From CAVSXS01 sp963767715 (lineage in GTDB: Bacteria; Chloroflexota; Ktedonobacteria; Ktedonobacterales; Ktedonobacteraceae), in NCBI GenBank assembly GCA_963767715.1, contig CAVYFA010000001.1, positions 496,001 to 560,000 on the forward strand: DNA of 64,000 bases, in the 5' to 3' direction. The stretch's first letter is position 1, and each line of letters starts with the position of its first letter. The position numbers were made by a program, and so were the translations under genes. Positions 54,826 through 63,914 of the stretch are shown piece after piece. Below the pieces are notes generated by a model that was given only the letters and a program-made list of their open reading frames with translations, did not search any database and was not told where the DNA came from.

Positions 54826-55716
54826 TTATAGGGCTTCAGCGCCGACCACGACCTCGAGAATCTGGGTTGTGATGGCGGCCTGTCGTGCCTTGTTATAGGT
54901 CAGGGTTAAATCCTGTACAAGATCGTTTGCGTTGTCGGTAGCGTTCTTCATCGCGACCATCTGCGCGGAATACTGGCTGGCCAGCGCTTCGAGCAGGGCC
55001 TGATAGACCTGCACATCGACGTAGCGCGGCAGCAGGGCCTCGAAGATGGTGGCTGCATCCGGCTCGTAGATGTACTCGAGCGTTTTGCGTTCACCCTCCT
55101 GCTGGGGAGGCGGCTGGACGGGCAGCAACTGCACGACCGTCGGCTGCTGCGTGACGGTGTTGATGAATTTGGCGTAAACCAGGTAGACCACGTCAACCTC
55201 ACCCTTCAGGAAGGCCTCCATCGCGACCTGGGCGATGGCAGAGGCATCCAGCAGGCTTGGCCTGTCGCCATAGTTGGTGAACTCGGCCACCAGGCGTAGC
55301 TGGTTGCGCAGCACGAAGTCACGGCCTTTGCGTCCCACCGCGACATATTCGATGCCGGGGCGCTGGCCTTGTTCCGCGTAGCGGTTCTGCGCCTCAAGCG
55401 CGCTCGTTGCCGCTTTGCGATTGATGTTGCTGGGAAGCGCTCCACTCAGGCCACGATCCGGCGTAATCAGGACATAGCCGATATTGCGCACCGGGCGTTG
55501 TTTGAGCAGGGCAACCTCATCGCCGAGATCCTCGCCGGTGATATTGGCAAGACGCGAGACGAGGGCGCGCAACTGCTCGGCGTAGGGGCGCGATTGCTCT
55601 ACGCGCTCCTGCGCGCGGCGCATTTTGCTGCTCGCGACCATCTGCATCGTTTTGGTGACCTGCGCCATATTCTTGACCGAGCGGATGCGCCGCCGTATCT
55701 CTCTGGTTGATGGCAT
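54826..55716 (-). CDS. atpG: ATP synthase F1 subunit gamma
   Basis: 296 residues. The N-terminal helix STREIRRRIRSVKNMAQVTK and the C-terminal helix ALASQYSAQMVAMKNATDNA are the long antiparallel coiled coil that forms the rotor shaft; ITPDRGLSGALPSNINR is the conserved Rossmann segment. It sits 23 bp after atpA and 15 bp before atpD. Confidence 0.96.
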   Translation of the reverse strand: MPSTREIRRRIRSVKNMAQVTKTMQMVASSKMRRAQERVEQSRPYAEQLRALVSRLANITGEDLGDEVALLKQRPVRNIGYVLITPDRGLSGALPSNINRKAATSALEAQNRYAEQGQRPGIEYVAVGRKGRDFVLRNQLRLVAEFTNYGDRPSLLDASAIAQVAMEAFLKGEVDVVYLVYAKFINTVTQQPTVVQLLPVQPPPQQEGERKTLEYIYEPDAATIFEALLPRYVDVQVYQALLEALASQYSAQMVAMKNATDNANDLVQDLTLTYNKARQAAITTQILEVVVGAEAL

Positions 55717-55739
55717 TCATGCCTCCTAGTTTACCTGGC

Positions 55740-57341
55740 CTAGCTGGTCGCAGCGGCTTTCTGAAGATCACCACCGGCACTGCCTTGCGGGGCAGTCTTC
55801 TGGACATCCGTGCTTGGAGCGGCGGTCTGCTTGAACTCGTTGATGACATCGCCCAGGCGCTTCAACAGGTCATCACTCATCTTATCGCGCTTATTGACGG
55901 ATTTTTCGATGATCTCCTGGCCGATCTCCGGGTGGTTGGCGTCCATGTAACGATAGAAGGCCGTCTCCCATTCTGAGACGTTATCGACCGGCACGTCATC
56001 GAGGTAGCCGTTGGTAGCTGCATAGATGATCATGACCTGCTTTTCGACCGGAATAGGCGCGTACTGTGGCTGCTTCAGGATTTCCGTCACGCGCTTGCCG
56101 CGCTCGATGCGGTTCCTGGTGGCTTTATCCAGGTCGGATGCGAATTGCGAGAAGGCAGCCAGTTCGCGGAACTGGGCGAGGTCCAGGCGCAGCGAACCCG
56201 CTACCTGGCGCATGGCGCGCGTCTGCGCGTTGCCACCTACGCGCGAGACGGAGAGACCAACGTTGACGGCAGGCCGCTGGCCTGAGTTGAACAGGTCGGT
56301 TTCCAGGAAGATCTGACCGTCGGTGATCGAGATGACGTTGGTGGGGATGTAGGCCGAGATGTCGTTGGCCTTGGTTTCGATGATCGGCAGCGCCGTTAGC
56401 GAGCCGCCGCCGTAGTCGTCGTTCAGGCGCGCGGCACGTTCCAGCAGGCGCGAATGCAGGTAGAAGACATCGCCCGGATACGCCTCGCGCCCTGGAGGGC
56501 GCCGGATGATCAGTGAGATGTTGCGGTAGGCCTCGGCATGCTTGGTCAGGTCGTCGTAGATGATGAGCGCATCGCGCCCGCTTTCCATGATTTCCTCGCC
56601 CATAGAGCAGGCGGCGTATGGCGCGAGATACTTCAACGGGGCCGGCTCAGATGCGCCCGCCACGACAATAATGGTATGCTCCATTGCGCCGTGCTGCTCA
56701 AGGATGGCCTGGGTGCGCGCGACGGACGAGTTCTTCTGGCCGATCGCCACATAGATACAGATCAGGTCCTTACCCTTCTGATTGATGATCGTATCTATGG
56801 CGATGGCCGTCTTGCCGGTCTGGCGGTCACCGATGATCAGTTCGCGCTGACCACGCCCGATGGGAATCATACTGTCAATGGCCTTGATGCCGGTCTGAAC
56901 GGGCATGTTGACCGGCTGGCGCGTAATCACACCGGGGGCCACGCGCTCAACGGGGCGGTATTTGTCGGTGACAATTGGCCCCCTGTCATCGAGCGGCTCG
57001 CCCAGCGGATTGACGACGCGGCCAATCAAGGCATCGCCCACCGGCACAGAGACGACGCGGCCCGTTGTACGCACCTCGTCATCTTCGCGGAGATGTGTAT
57101 AATCACCCAGGATGGGGCAACTGACCGTCTCCTCTTCGAGGTTGAAGGCCATACCCATAATCCCGGTACGTGGAAATTCTACCAGTTCGAGATATTTCAC
57201 ATCTTGCAAGCCATAGACGCGCGCGATACCGTCTTGCACGGCGATGACAGTGCCGACGCTAGCGGTCTCGGCTTCGGCGCCGCCAAAGCCTGCGATGTTT
57301 TTCTCGATGATGGCGCTGATTTCGTCAGCCCATGATGCCAT
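55740..57341 (-). CDS. atpA: ATP synthase F1 subunit alpha
   Basis: About 533 residues. The nucleotide-binding P-loop is GDRQTGKTAIAIDTIINQKG, and the RPALNVGLSVSRVGG-type box here reads RPAVNVGLSVSRVGG. GAGGAGG lies 7 bases before ATG 57341, giving the start MASWADEISAI; the frame is open 42 codons upstream into the atpH-atpA gap. About 30 extra Ala/Gln/Thr residues follow the usual C-terminus (TAAPSTDVQKTAPQGSAGG). Confidence 0.96.
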   Translation of the reverse strand: MASWADEISAIIEKNIAGFGGAEAETASVGTVIAVQDGIARVYGLQDVKYLELVEFPRTGIMGMAFNLEEETVSCPILGDYTHLREDDEVRTTGRVVSVPVGDALIGRVVNPLGEPLDDRGPIVTDKYRPVERVAPGVITRQPVNMPVQTGIKAIDSMIPIGRGQRELIIGDRQTGKTAIAIDTIINQKGKDLICIYVAIGQKNSSVARTQAILEQHGAMEHTIIVVAGASEPAPLKYLAPYAACSMGEEIMESGRDALIIYDDLTKHAEAYRNISLIIRRPPGREAYPGDVFYLHSRLLERAARLNDDYGGGSLTALPIIETKANDISAYIPTNVISITDGQIFLETDLFNSGQRPAVNVGLSVSRVGGNAQTRAMRQVAGSLRLDLAQFRELAAFSQFASDLDKATRNRIERGKRVTEILKQPQYAPIPVEKQVMIIYAATNGYLDDVPVDNVSEWETAFYRYMDANHPEIGQEIIEKSVNKRDKMSDDLLKRLGDVINEFKQTAAPSTDVQKTAPQGSAGGDLQKAAATS

Positions 57342-57463
57342 CGTCTTACCTCCTCGTTGAATTGGTTGAGCGTCACTTTTTTTGCAGCAGAGGTGTGCGG
57401 CCAGGAAAGGCACCCGCAAGGGGCCACCCATCCCTACCACCCCACCCCTGCCTCTACACACTC

Positions 57464-58109
57464 TCACCCTTGTTGAATCTTACTCGGTTCGCCGGCGGGC
57501 TGTGTTTTATCGCCCGACTCGCCTGCGCCGATGTCGCCGTTTAAGCCGGGAAGTTCATTGACGCCGACAGCTACGCCGTTCAGCAATTGCCGCCTGAGCG
57601 CCGTCAGGCGATGGCGCACGCTGGCGTCGATGATCTGGTCACCCACGCGCGCCACGACACCACCCAGGATGTCGGGCGAAACCTTTGTCTGCATGAGAAT
57701 TGTTTTGCCTGTGCGCTTTTCCAGGGCCTGCTTAACCTCGTTCTGCTCCTGCTGATCCATCGGCATAGCTGTAGTTACTTGCGCTACAGCCTGGTTCTTA
57801 TAGTTCAGGACAAGCTGCCCGAGTTCCCTGGCAATGTTGGGCATCGCCTCCACCAGCTCGCGCTGGACGACCAGCAAGACAAAGGTTGAGCGACGTGGGC
57901 AGCACCTTTGACGCCAGCGCCTGGCGTATGGCGGTCTCTTTGCGCTGCATGGGGATCTTCGGCTCGTTCAGCAGGTAAAGCAGTTTGCGATGCGAAAACA
58001 GGCGCGCGATCTCCCGCACATCTTCGAGCGTGCGGTCAACCGTATTCTGCTTCTTCGCAATGTCGAAGATCGCCTCGGCGTAGCGGCGTCCTATCGCACC
58101 CTTTAGCAT
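57464..58109 (-). CDS. atpH: ATP synthase F1 subunit delta, frameshifted
   Basis: 57798-58109 encodes the N-terminal helical domain (LKGAIGRRYAEAIFDIAKKQ) to TSLN. The protein then continues in another frame (57464-57877) as VLLVVQRELVEAMPNIAREL and the C-terminal domain (MQTKVSPDILGGVVARVGDQ). Deleting one C in AACCTTTGTC near 57885 joins them as TSLNFVLLVVQREL, giving about 215 residues including a longer C-terminal tail than usual. It links F1 to the peripheral stalk. Since the operon is otherwise complete, a sequencing indel is likely. The atpF stop lies 2 bp upstream. Confidence 0.85.
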
Positions 58110-58111
58110 TA

Positions 58112-58630
58112 CTATTCCTTCAAGTTGGCGCTCACGAACTCCTCGACCAGGCGACGGTTATCGTTCGTGTCAACCGATTTACTAATGACCTTCCCGGCAG
58201 CATCGATCGACAGGTTGACCACGAGGCGACTGAGTTCCTCGCGGGCCTGCGCCGCCTCCTGCCGGATGCGAGCAATCTGTTGCTGTTCTATCTGGTGCGC
58301 ACGCTCCTGCGCTTCCTCCTGGATGCGTTTTGCTTCGCGCTCGGCGGCTTTCGCCGCCTGGGCAATCGTCTCCTGGGCCTGGCGGCGCGCTTCGAGCAGG
58401 ATCTGCTCGGAGCGAGCGTTGGCCTCCTGCAGTTCGCGCCGCGCGCGTTCCGCGTTCTCTACGCCTTCGCGAATGACCGCCTGGCGCTTCTCAAGCGTTC
58501 TGAGAATGAGAGGGAATCCCCAGCGCCACAGAATCAGGAAAACGATGCCGAAGCTGATGAGCTGCGAGAGGAAGGCGATTAAATTAATGCCGAGACCACC
58601 CAATATATCAGCAAAAATCAGTATATGCAT
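58112..58630 (-). CDS. atpF: ATP synthase Fo subunit b
   Basis: About 172 residues: an N-terminal membrane helix (LNLIAFLSQLISFGIVFLIL-like, about 10-30) followed by a long charged coiled coil (RAHQIEQQQIARIRQEAAQA) forming the peripheral stalk. ATG 58630 is preferred because GGAGG lies 8 bases upstream; an ATG five codons earlier overlaps that SD. It overlaps nothing and runs into atpH after 2 bp. Confidence 0.93.
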   Translation of the reverse strand: MHILIFADILGGLGINLIAFLSQLISFGIVFLILWRWGFPLILRTLEKRQAVIREGVENAERARRELQEANARSEQILLEARRQAQETIAQAAKAAEREAKRIQEEAQERAHQIEQQQIARIRQEAAQAREELSRLVVNLSIDAAGKVISKSVDTNDNRRLVEEFVSANLKE

Positions 58631-58716
58631 TCTTTGCGCCTCCATTCGTCACTGACGACGAGGCAGGCGAGGGTTTTTCAGAAACTGCCCGCGCTCGCCC
58701 CGCAGTGCAGGCAACC

Positions 58717-58941
58717 TTATTTGCCGCTGAGTAAGAAGGCAATAACCAGGGCGTAAATAGCAATGGCTTCAGCGAATGCCAGGCCGATGAACATGTTGAT
58801 ACGAATCAACGGCTCAGCTTCGGGATTGCGACCAATGGCGTTGAATGCCTGGCCTGCTGCCAGGCCGATGCCGATACCCGGCCCGATAGCTCCCAGGCCG
58901 ATTGCCAGCGCTACTGCGAGAGTATTGATTGAACCTGTCAT
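58717..58941 (-). CDS. atpE: ATP synthase Fo subunit c
   Basis: 74 residues in a two-helix hairpin. The ion-carrying acid is Glu58 in FAEAIAIYALVIAF, and the loop is GRNPEAEP. The Na+-type Gln and Ser/Thr positions read Ile (GIGIG) and Ala (AEA), so the ring is probably proton-driven. AAGGAGG lies 8 bases before ATG 58941; the frame is open 50 codons upstream but without similarity. Confidence 0.96.
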   Translation of the reverse strand: MTGSINTLAVALAIGLGAIGPGIGIGLAAGQAFNAIGRNPEAEPLIRINMFIGLAFAEAIAIYALVIAFLLSGK

Positions 58942-59020
58942 GATGGTAGACCTCCTTATGTAGGACGAACGAAAAATTTTATGCAATCGCGATACATATC
59001 GCGAGAAGCAAGATCGATTG

Positions 59021-59920
59021 TTACCGGCTTGTGGCGGCAACCTCCTCGTTGACCTTGAATTCCTCTTGCGCCTCATGTTCGCTTTCCTCAAGCTCGTGCG
59101 AGGTCGTAGCCATTTGCATGAACACGAGTGTGAGCAGAGCGAAGATCAGCGCTTGTACGAAAGCGACAAACAGTTCAAGCGGTATGAAGATCACGTCGCC
59201 GAAAGCGGGTATAAGGAGTGCGAACAAGGCCAGCACCGCGCTGCCCGCGAAGATGTTGCCAAAGAGACGGAAGGCAAACGAGAGCAGGCGGGAAAGTTCC
59301 GTGATCAGTTCGATGATGCCAACGAAGAACTCGATAGGCCCCTGCACGCCGTGAGTGAAGAGCGCCTTGAACTGGAAATACTTGCCCAGGTGTACGCGCG
59401 CGCCCAGGTAGATGAAGCCGTAGGCCTGTGTCACCACCACCGAGACCAGCGCCATCGCGAACGTCAGATTCAGATCGCTGGTAGGCGGTCGAAACCAGGG
59501 CACAAGCTTGTTGGAAAGATTGCCGAAGAGAAATACTATTGGCCCCGACGGCACCGCCAGGTGCGCAGCCTTGATTGCAGACACATCCACCCAGCCGATG
59601 GTATCGATGCCTGGCAAGACATCGAAAAGATTGGCGAACAGGATGAAGAAGAAAAAGGTTGCAACCAGGGGGAAAAACTGCCTGCCTTTCTTCTCCCCTA
59701 CTACGCTCTGAACGAGCCTCAGGATGCTCTCAACTCCCCACTCGACGAAGTTCTGAAAACCAGAGGGAATGAGATCGCGGCGGCGCGTACCAAAGTAAGC
59801 CAGGATAACCAGCAGGATGATGGTTATCCAGGTGGAGAATAACGTGTTGGTGATTGGAAGGCCAAACAGATTGAAAATCACGTCTGGCTGTAATTTGATT
59901 GGTTGAAGTTGCCAGAACAC
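59021..59920 (-). CDS. atpB: ATP synthase Fo subunit a
   Basis: 299 residues with five to six membrane helices. The essential Arg (about residue 218) is in SFAFRLFGNIFAGSA, and the last helices are LELFVAFVQALIFALLTLVF. An acidic tail of about 30 residues (SHELEESEHEAQEEF) follows the last helix, longer than in typical subunit a. The start is GTG 59920 with GAGGAG 9 bases upstream. It is 80 bp before atpE. Confidence 0.94.
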   Translation of the reverse strand: MFWQLQPIKLQPDVIFNLFGLPITNTLFSTWITIILLVILAYFGTRRRDLIPSGFQNFVEWGVESILRLVQSVVGEKKGRQFFPLVATFFFFILFANLFDVLPGIDTIGWVDVSAIKAAHLAVPSGPIVFLFGNLSNKLVPWFRPPTSDLNLTFAMALVSVVVTQAYGFIYLGARVHLGKYFQFKALFTHGVQGPIEFFVGIIELITELSRLLSFAFRLFGNIFAGSAVLALFALLIPAFGDVIFIPLELFVAFVQALIFALLTLVFMQMATTSHELEESEHEAQEEFKVNEEVAATSR

Positions 59921-60042
59921 GCGGTTCTTCTCCTCTTGTACCGCGCTCTGCCGGTCCTGTTTGTTCTTTCCTGAAGGTTCCGTCTATCCTTTGTAGGGAC
60001 CCGATGATTCGCGTCTGAAGGACTCCTGATACCTCGTGTCCG

Positions 60043-60258
60043 CTAAAAAAACCGTGCAAATAAACGGTACGCCCCGTAGATGCCCACAATCAGGCCAAGC
60101 AGCAGCCCGAGCAATAAAAATAATGATCCTTGATTAGTCCGGCCATCGAGGTAGTTACCCACCCAGGCCCCGAGAGCTAAGGGAATGGCGATGGTGAAGC
60201 CGAGCTGCCCCATCAAGGCCAGCGATCCCCAAACAGTGGGCGGCGGTTTTTTGCTCAT
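60043..60258 (-). CDS. AtpZ/AtpI-type ATP synthase accessory protein
   Basis: 71 residues with two membrane helices (LALMGQLGFTIAIPLALGAW and FLLLGLLLGLIVGIYGAYRL) separated by a short polar loop (NYLDGRTNQG), as in the AtpZ/AtpI family that precedes atpB in many operons and may aid c-ring assembly or ion transport. It is the first gene of the operon, 122 bp before atpB; that gap contains a degraded GTAGGGACC repeat. Confidence 0.83.
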   Translation of the reverse strand: MSKKPPPTVWGSLALMGQLGFTIAIPLALGAWVGNYLDGRTNQGSLFLLLGLLLGLIVGIYGAYRLFARFF

Positions 60259-60304
60259 CCGATGTTATCCCATCTGTCTTCTCTTCTCTATTATATCCAT
60301 GCGG

Positions 60305-60334
60305 ATTATAGCATACGTGAGCGAGTGAATGCAA
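60305..60334 (-). promoter_or_regulatory. ATP synthase operon promoter
   Basis: On the minus strand TTGCAT (60329-60334), an 18-bp spacer ending TGC, and TATAAT (60305-60310), 46 bp upstream of the first gene of the operon. Confidence 0.65.
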
Positions 60335-60495
60335 CAAGTGATACAGGCGCTTATCGCTTATCGTTTTATCGCCTGCTACCTTGACTGATGAAGTATAATT
60401 TTCCGTTGGTAAGTAGTAAATCGGCTGGGCCTATATGAATTGTAGGACCGATCAAGCAGATGAGATGGTATCGTCGCAGGGAGGGCATAGCATAG

Positions 60496-62103
60496 GTGAA
60501 GCTGATATTTCCATGGCAATCATCTCAGGGAAAACGAGCATATTTACTGTACGCGGGAGAAATACTTGCTCTTGCCGCCATCTACTTCGGCACTGCAAGA
60601 TTCGGTCTTTCCCTTGACGCGGTCAGCGGGTTTGCCACGCTCGTCTGGCTTCCTTCGGGCATTGCGCTTGCCAGCGGGCTTCTTTTCGGATATCGTCTAT
60701 GGCCCGGTATCTTTATAGGAGCCTTTCTGGTCAACCTCCTCAACGGGGCACCGGTCATTATAGCCATTGGCATCGGAATAGGCAATTCGCTTGAGACGCT
60801 GGTCGCCATGTACCTGCTCAAACGCAACAGGTTTAGCCCGGCGCTCGACCATATCAGGGATGTGCTTCTCCTGGTCTTGCTTGCTATGCCCTTGAGCGCC
60901 CTGATTAGCTCCGTGATTGGCGCGACCAGTCTTTTGCTGGGGAGAGTCTTTGCTTTTTCATCCTACTATAATACGTGGAGTGCCTGGTGGGTTGGAGATA
61001 TGATCAGTATCCTCATCGCCGCCCCGTTCATCCTTATCTGGAGCAAGTTACCTCGTTGGACAGTATCTGCAAAACGTTTTGCAGAGATAGGGCTACTCGC
61101 TATACTCCTCGTGTTAGTCGGCCTGGTTGTCTTTCTAGGGCTATTTCGTTCAGTCACGGGAGGCTTCCCAAGGACGTACCTGGTGTTCCCGCCCCTTATC
61201 TGGGCTGCTCTGAGATTCGGCCAACGTGGAGCGCTGACTGCTATCTTTGCATTGTCGATTCTTGCTATTGTGGGAACAATACAGGGCCTGTCTCCCTTCT
61301 CGGCCAGCGGTCCCGGTGGTGGACTTATCCCCTTACAGGGTTTTATGGGAATAACCGCGGTCACCTCTATGATTCTGGCAGCGGTGATGGAGGAACGGGT
61401 AGAACTCGAGAGGCGCAAAGATGAGTTCATCAGCATGGCCAGCCACGAGCTGAAGACGCCCCTGACAAGCCTGCAGGGCTATACAGAAATCCTTCACACA
61501 CGGATCGTCGAGCCCGGCAGTCAGGAAGGGCAGCGCTATCTTGGGAGAATGAAGATCCAGATAGATAGACTCTCCGGGCTAGTTACTGACTTGCTCGACA
61601 TCTCGAAGATCCAGGCGGGGAAAGTGGTCTTCGCGGAAGAGGTAGTTGACATTAATGCGCTCGTTCGCGAGGTTGTCGAGAACCTGCAACAGACAAGCTC
61701 ACAGCACCAGATCAGCATCGAGGGCAGTGCGCAGTGTGCAATCGTCGGCGATAGGGATCGTCTCGGGCAGGTATTGATCAACCTCATCACAAATGCGATG
61801 AAGTACTCTCCACAGGCTGAAAGGATCGTCATCAGCCTGATGAACACGTCCGATGCCCTGACGGTCAGCGTCCAGGATTTCGGCATCGGCATCCCCAAAG
61901 CGCATCAGAAGAAGATCTTTGAGCGCTTCTATCGCGTTTATAGCGACAAGGACAGAACCTATCCAGGACTGGGCATTGGCCTGTACATCACGCAACAGAT
62001 TATTGAGCATCACGGCGGAAAGATGTGGGTGGAAAGCGTGGAAGGGGAAGGGTCTACGTTCGGCTTTTCGCTGCCGGTGAGGAGAGGAGAAAGAAGACCC
62101 TAA
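60496..62103 (+). CDS. MASE1-domain sensor histidine kinase
   Basis: 535 residues. The first 300 form a MASE1-type membrane sensor with about eight helices (GFATLVWLPSGIALASGLLF). Then comes a HisKA domain with the phosphorylatable His in SMASHELKTPLTSLQGYTE, and a HATPase domain with LINLITNAMKYSPQAERI, QDFGIGIPKAHQKKIFERF and GLGIGLYITQQIIEHHGG. It is a complete, intact kinase of a two-component system; the ligand is unknown and no response regulator is next to it. The start is GTG 60496 with GGGAGGG about 10 bases upstream. Confidence 0.92.
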   Translation: MKLIFPWQSSQGKRAYLLYAGEILALAAIYFGTARFGLSLDAVSGFATLVWLPSGIALASGLLFGYRLWPGIFIGAFLVNLLNGAPVIIAIGIGIGNSLETLVAMYLLKRNRFSPALDHIRDVLLLVLLAMPLSALISSVIGATSLLLGRVFAFSSYYNTWSAWWVGDMISILIAAPFILIWSKLPRWTVSAKRFAEIGLLAILLVLVGLVVFLGLFRSVTGGFPRTYLVFPPLIWAALRFGQRGALTAIFALSILAIVGTIQGLSPFSASGPGGGLIPLQGFMGITAVTSMILAAVMEERVELERRKDEFISMASHELKTPLTSLQGYTEILHTRIVEPGSQEGQRYLGRMKIQIDRLSGLVTDLLDISKIQAGKVVFAEEVVDINALVREVVENLQQTSSQHQISIEGSAQCAIVGDRDRLGQVLINLITNAMKYSPQAERIVISLMNTSDALTVSVQDFGIGIPKAHQKKIFERFYRVYSDKDRTYPGLGIGLYITQQIIEHHGGKMWVESVEGEGSTFGFSLPVRRGERRP

Positions 62104-62145
62104 GGCCACTGGCGCCTGGTAGTATGAGGCACAAGAGGCACGTGC

Positions 62146-62151
62146 TATAAT
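62146..62151 (+). promoter_or_regulatory. Extended -10 box of rlmN (leaderless start)
   Basis: TATAAT preceded by TGC lies only 6 bases before the rlmN ATG at 62158, and no SD is present. The expected transcription start coincides with the ATG, so the mRNA is probably leaderless. Confidence 0.6.
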
Positions 62152-62157
62152 GAAAGC

Positions 62158-63324
62158 ATGTCATTATCACCAATTACAAAATCTGATATAGATTCGGCTA
62201 AAAAAACTGACCTGCTTGGCCTCACCTTGCCCCAGTTGCAGCAATGGCTGAGCGAGTGGGGCGAGCCGACTTTTCGCGCGAAGCAGATCTTCCAGTGGCT
62301 TTACCAGCAGCTTGTCAGCGACTTTGAGGCGATGACGAACCTGTCGGTTGCGCTGCGCAGGCGACTGGCGGAAGAGGCATGTATCGGGCCAGCAATTGTG
62401 CGCAGCGAACTGCACTCGAAGGATGATCGCACGCGCAAAATTTTGCTGGAGCTGGCGGATGGCAAGCTGATCGAGTCGGTGCTGATGCTTTACCCCCCGT
62501 TGGGGGAGCAGAGCGCGCGGGCGACGGTGTGCGTCTCCTCGCAGGCGGGGTGCGCGTATGGCTGCACGTTTTGCGCGACGGGGCAGATGGGCTTTGACCG
62601 GCACCTGAACGCGGGCGAGATCGTTGCGCAGGTGCTCTATTTCGCGCGCGAACTGCGGACAGCGCCCTGGACGGCGAGGGGGCTGCCGGGCAGCGCGCCG
62701 ATTGACCACATCACTAACATCGTGCTGATGGGTATGGGCGAGCCGCTGCACAACTACGACAACGTCCTGCAGGCGCTGCGCATCCTCAACAGCCCGGACG
62801 GTTTCTGCCTGGGCGCGCGGCACATGACGGTCTCGACGGTGGGGCTCGTTCCGGCCATTCGCAGGCTCAGCCAGGAGCAGTTGCAGGTCAATCTCGCCAT
62901 ATCACTGCACGCTCCGACGGATGAACTGCGCAGCCGGACGATGCCCATCAACCGCAAATATCCCATAGGGGAACTCATCGCCGCCTGCCAGGATTATATC
63001 GCGGCCACGCGCAGGCAGGTCACGTTCGAGTATGTGCTGCTGGCGGGCGTTAACGACACGCCCGAATACGCGCACAAGCTCGGGGAACTGCTGGCACCGC
63101 TCAAGCAATTTGCGCACGTCAACTGTATCCCGGTCAATGCCACCGCCGCCGATTATCGACCGCCGAGCGGCGAGGCCATCCGCGCCTTCCGCGACATCCT
63201 CTATGAGCACAACGTGAGCAATAGTGTGCGCGCCGAACGCGGAGACGATATTGCGGCGGCCTGCGGGCAGTTGAGGACGCGGTTTGAGAAGAACAAAAGA
63301 CAGGCTGCGGCGGCAAGCCAATAA
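62158..63324 (+). CDS. rlmN: 23S rRNA (adenine2503-C2)- and tRNA (adenine37-C2)-methyltransferase RlmN
   Basis: 388 residues of the radical SAM family. The 4Fe-4S cluster cysteines are Cys132, Cys136 and Cys139 (GCAYGCTFCATGQMGF). The catalytic pair corresponding to E. coli Cys118 and Cys355 is Cys125 (TVCVSSQ) and Cys369 (DIAAACGQL). It methylates A2503 in 23S rRNA and A37 in some tRNAs via SAM. No ribosome-binding site precedes the ATG. The stop codon is within a strong bidirectional terminator. Confidence 0.95.
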   Translation: MSLSPITKSDIDSAKKTDLLGLTLPQLQQWLSEWGEPTFRAKQIFQWLYQQLVSDFEAMTNLSVALRRRLAEEACIGPAIVRSELHSKDDRTRKILLELADGKLIESVLMLYPPLGEQSARATVCVSSQAGCAYGCTFCATGQMGFDRHLNAGEIVAQVLYFARELRTAPWTARGLPGSAPIDHITNIVLMGMGEPLHNYDNVLQALRILNSPDGFCLGARHMTVSTVGLVPAIRRLSQEQLQVNLAISLHAPTDELRSRTMPINRKYPIGELIAACQDYIAATRRQVTFEYVLLAGVNDTPEYAHKLGELLAPLKQFAHVNCIPVNATAADYRPPSGEAIRAFRDILYEHNVSNSVRAERGDDIAAACGQLRTRFEKNKRQAAAASQ

Positions 63325-63364
63325 AAAAGAGACCCGTGCGGGTCTCTTTTTTATTGGCTTGCCG
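63311..63364. terminator. Bidirectional terminator of rlmN and rpmB
   Basis: The arms 63311-63336 and 63339-63364 are perfect 26-bp complements with only TG between. The GC-rich inner stem (GAGACCCG-TG-CGGGTCTC) is followed by TTTTTT on the plus strand and AAAAAA on the left, i.e. a T-run on both strands. It includes the rlmN stop codon and ends 8 bp before the rpmB stop. Confidence 0.92.
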
Positions 63365-63372
63365 CTGTTCTT

Positions 63373-63567
63373 TTACTTCGTCTTGGGCAGCTTGGTCATG
63401 GTGCGCAGGCAGCGAGTACAGATGTTCACCGTGCGGGGGACGCCGTTGATCTCAAGGCGGCGGCGCTGCACGTTCAGCACGAAGCGGCGACGCGAGCGCT
63501 TCTGCGAGAAGTTCGAGTTGTTGCCATGCATGGGCTTGCGGTCACATATTTCACATCGACCTGACAT
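63373..63567 (-). CDS. rpmB: 50S ribosomal protein L28
   Basis: 64 residues: SGRCEICDRKPMHGNNSNFS at the N-terminus and LEINGVPRTVNICTRCLRT near the C-terminus. Two Cys pairs (5/8 and 50/53) make it the zinc-binding C+ form of L28. It binds 23S rRNA in the large subunit. The 5' flank carries two direct 45-bp repeats. Confidence 0.95.
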   Translation of the reverse strand: MSGRCEICDRKPMHGNNSNFSQKRSRRRFVLNVQRRRLEINGVPRTVNICTRCLRTMTKLPKTK

Positions 63568-63593
63568 GATCTTACTTCCTCTCTAATAATGAT

Positions 63594-63690
63594 TGATCTT
63601 TGCAGCCACCCCCACGATAAATCGGGGGGCTACGCAGCGTGATAATGATCTTTGCAGCCACCCCTACGATAAATCGGGGGGCTACGCGGC
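63594..63690. repeat. Two tandem 45-bp repeats upstream of rpmB
   Basis: The copies 63594-63638 and 63646-63690 start TGATCTTTGCAGCCACCCC and differ at two positions; the period is 52 bp. Each contains CGATAAATCGGGGGG, which relates them to the CCGATTTATCGG repeats elsewhere. They lie between rpmB and the Asp23-like gene, and could carry regulatory sites for rpmB. The rest of 63568-63914 shows no gene. Confidence 0.75.
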
Positions 63691-63914
63691 ATGTATATAT
63701 GGTCTACAGGTTCCGTTCGTGCCCTTTATGCTGCGGCACACGGTGGCGCTGTTCCCTTGATTATCCCTGGTGCTTTTGATACAATGCAGATACTCTCAGA
63801 CCTGGAGTTATGCGCCTGGCCCTCGGGCACACGCAACTACACGTGAGGCAATCTAAGCACGCCATGCGAGTATACCATGAGTTGTCTCGTTTGGCAAGGC
63901 CTGGAAAAGAAGAA

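Noticed and set aside
63594..63690. Possible CRISPR array
   Set aside because: Only two units, a 7-bp gap between them instead of a spacer, and no cas genes.
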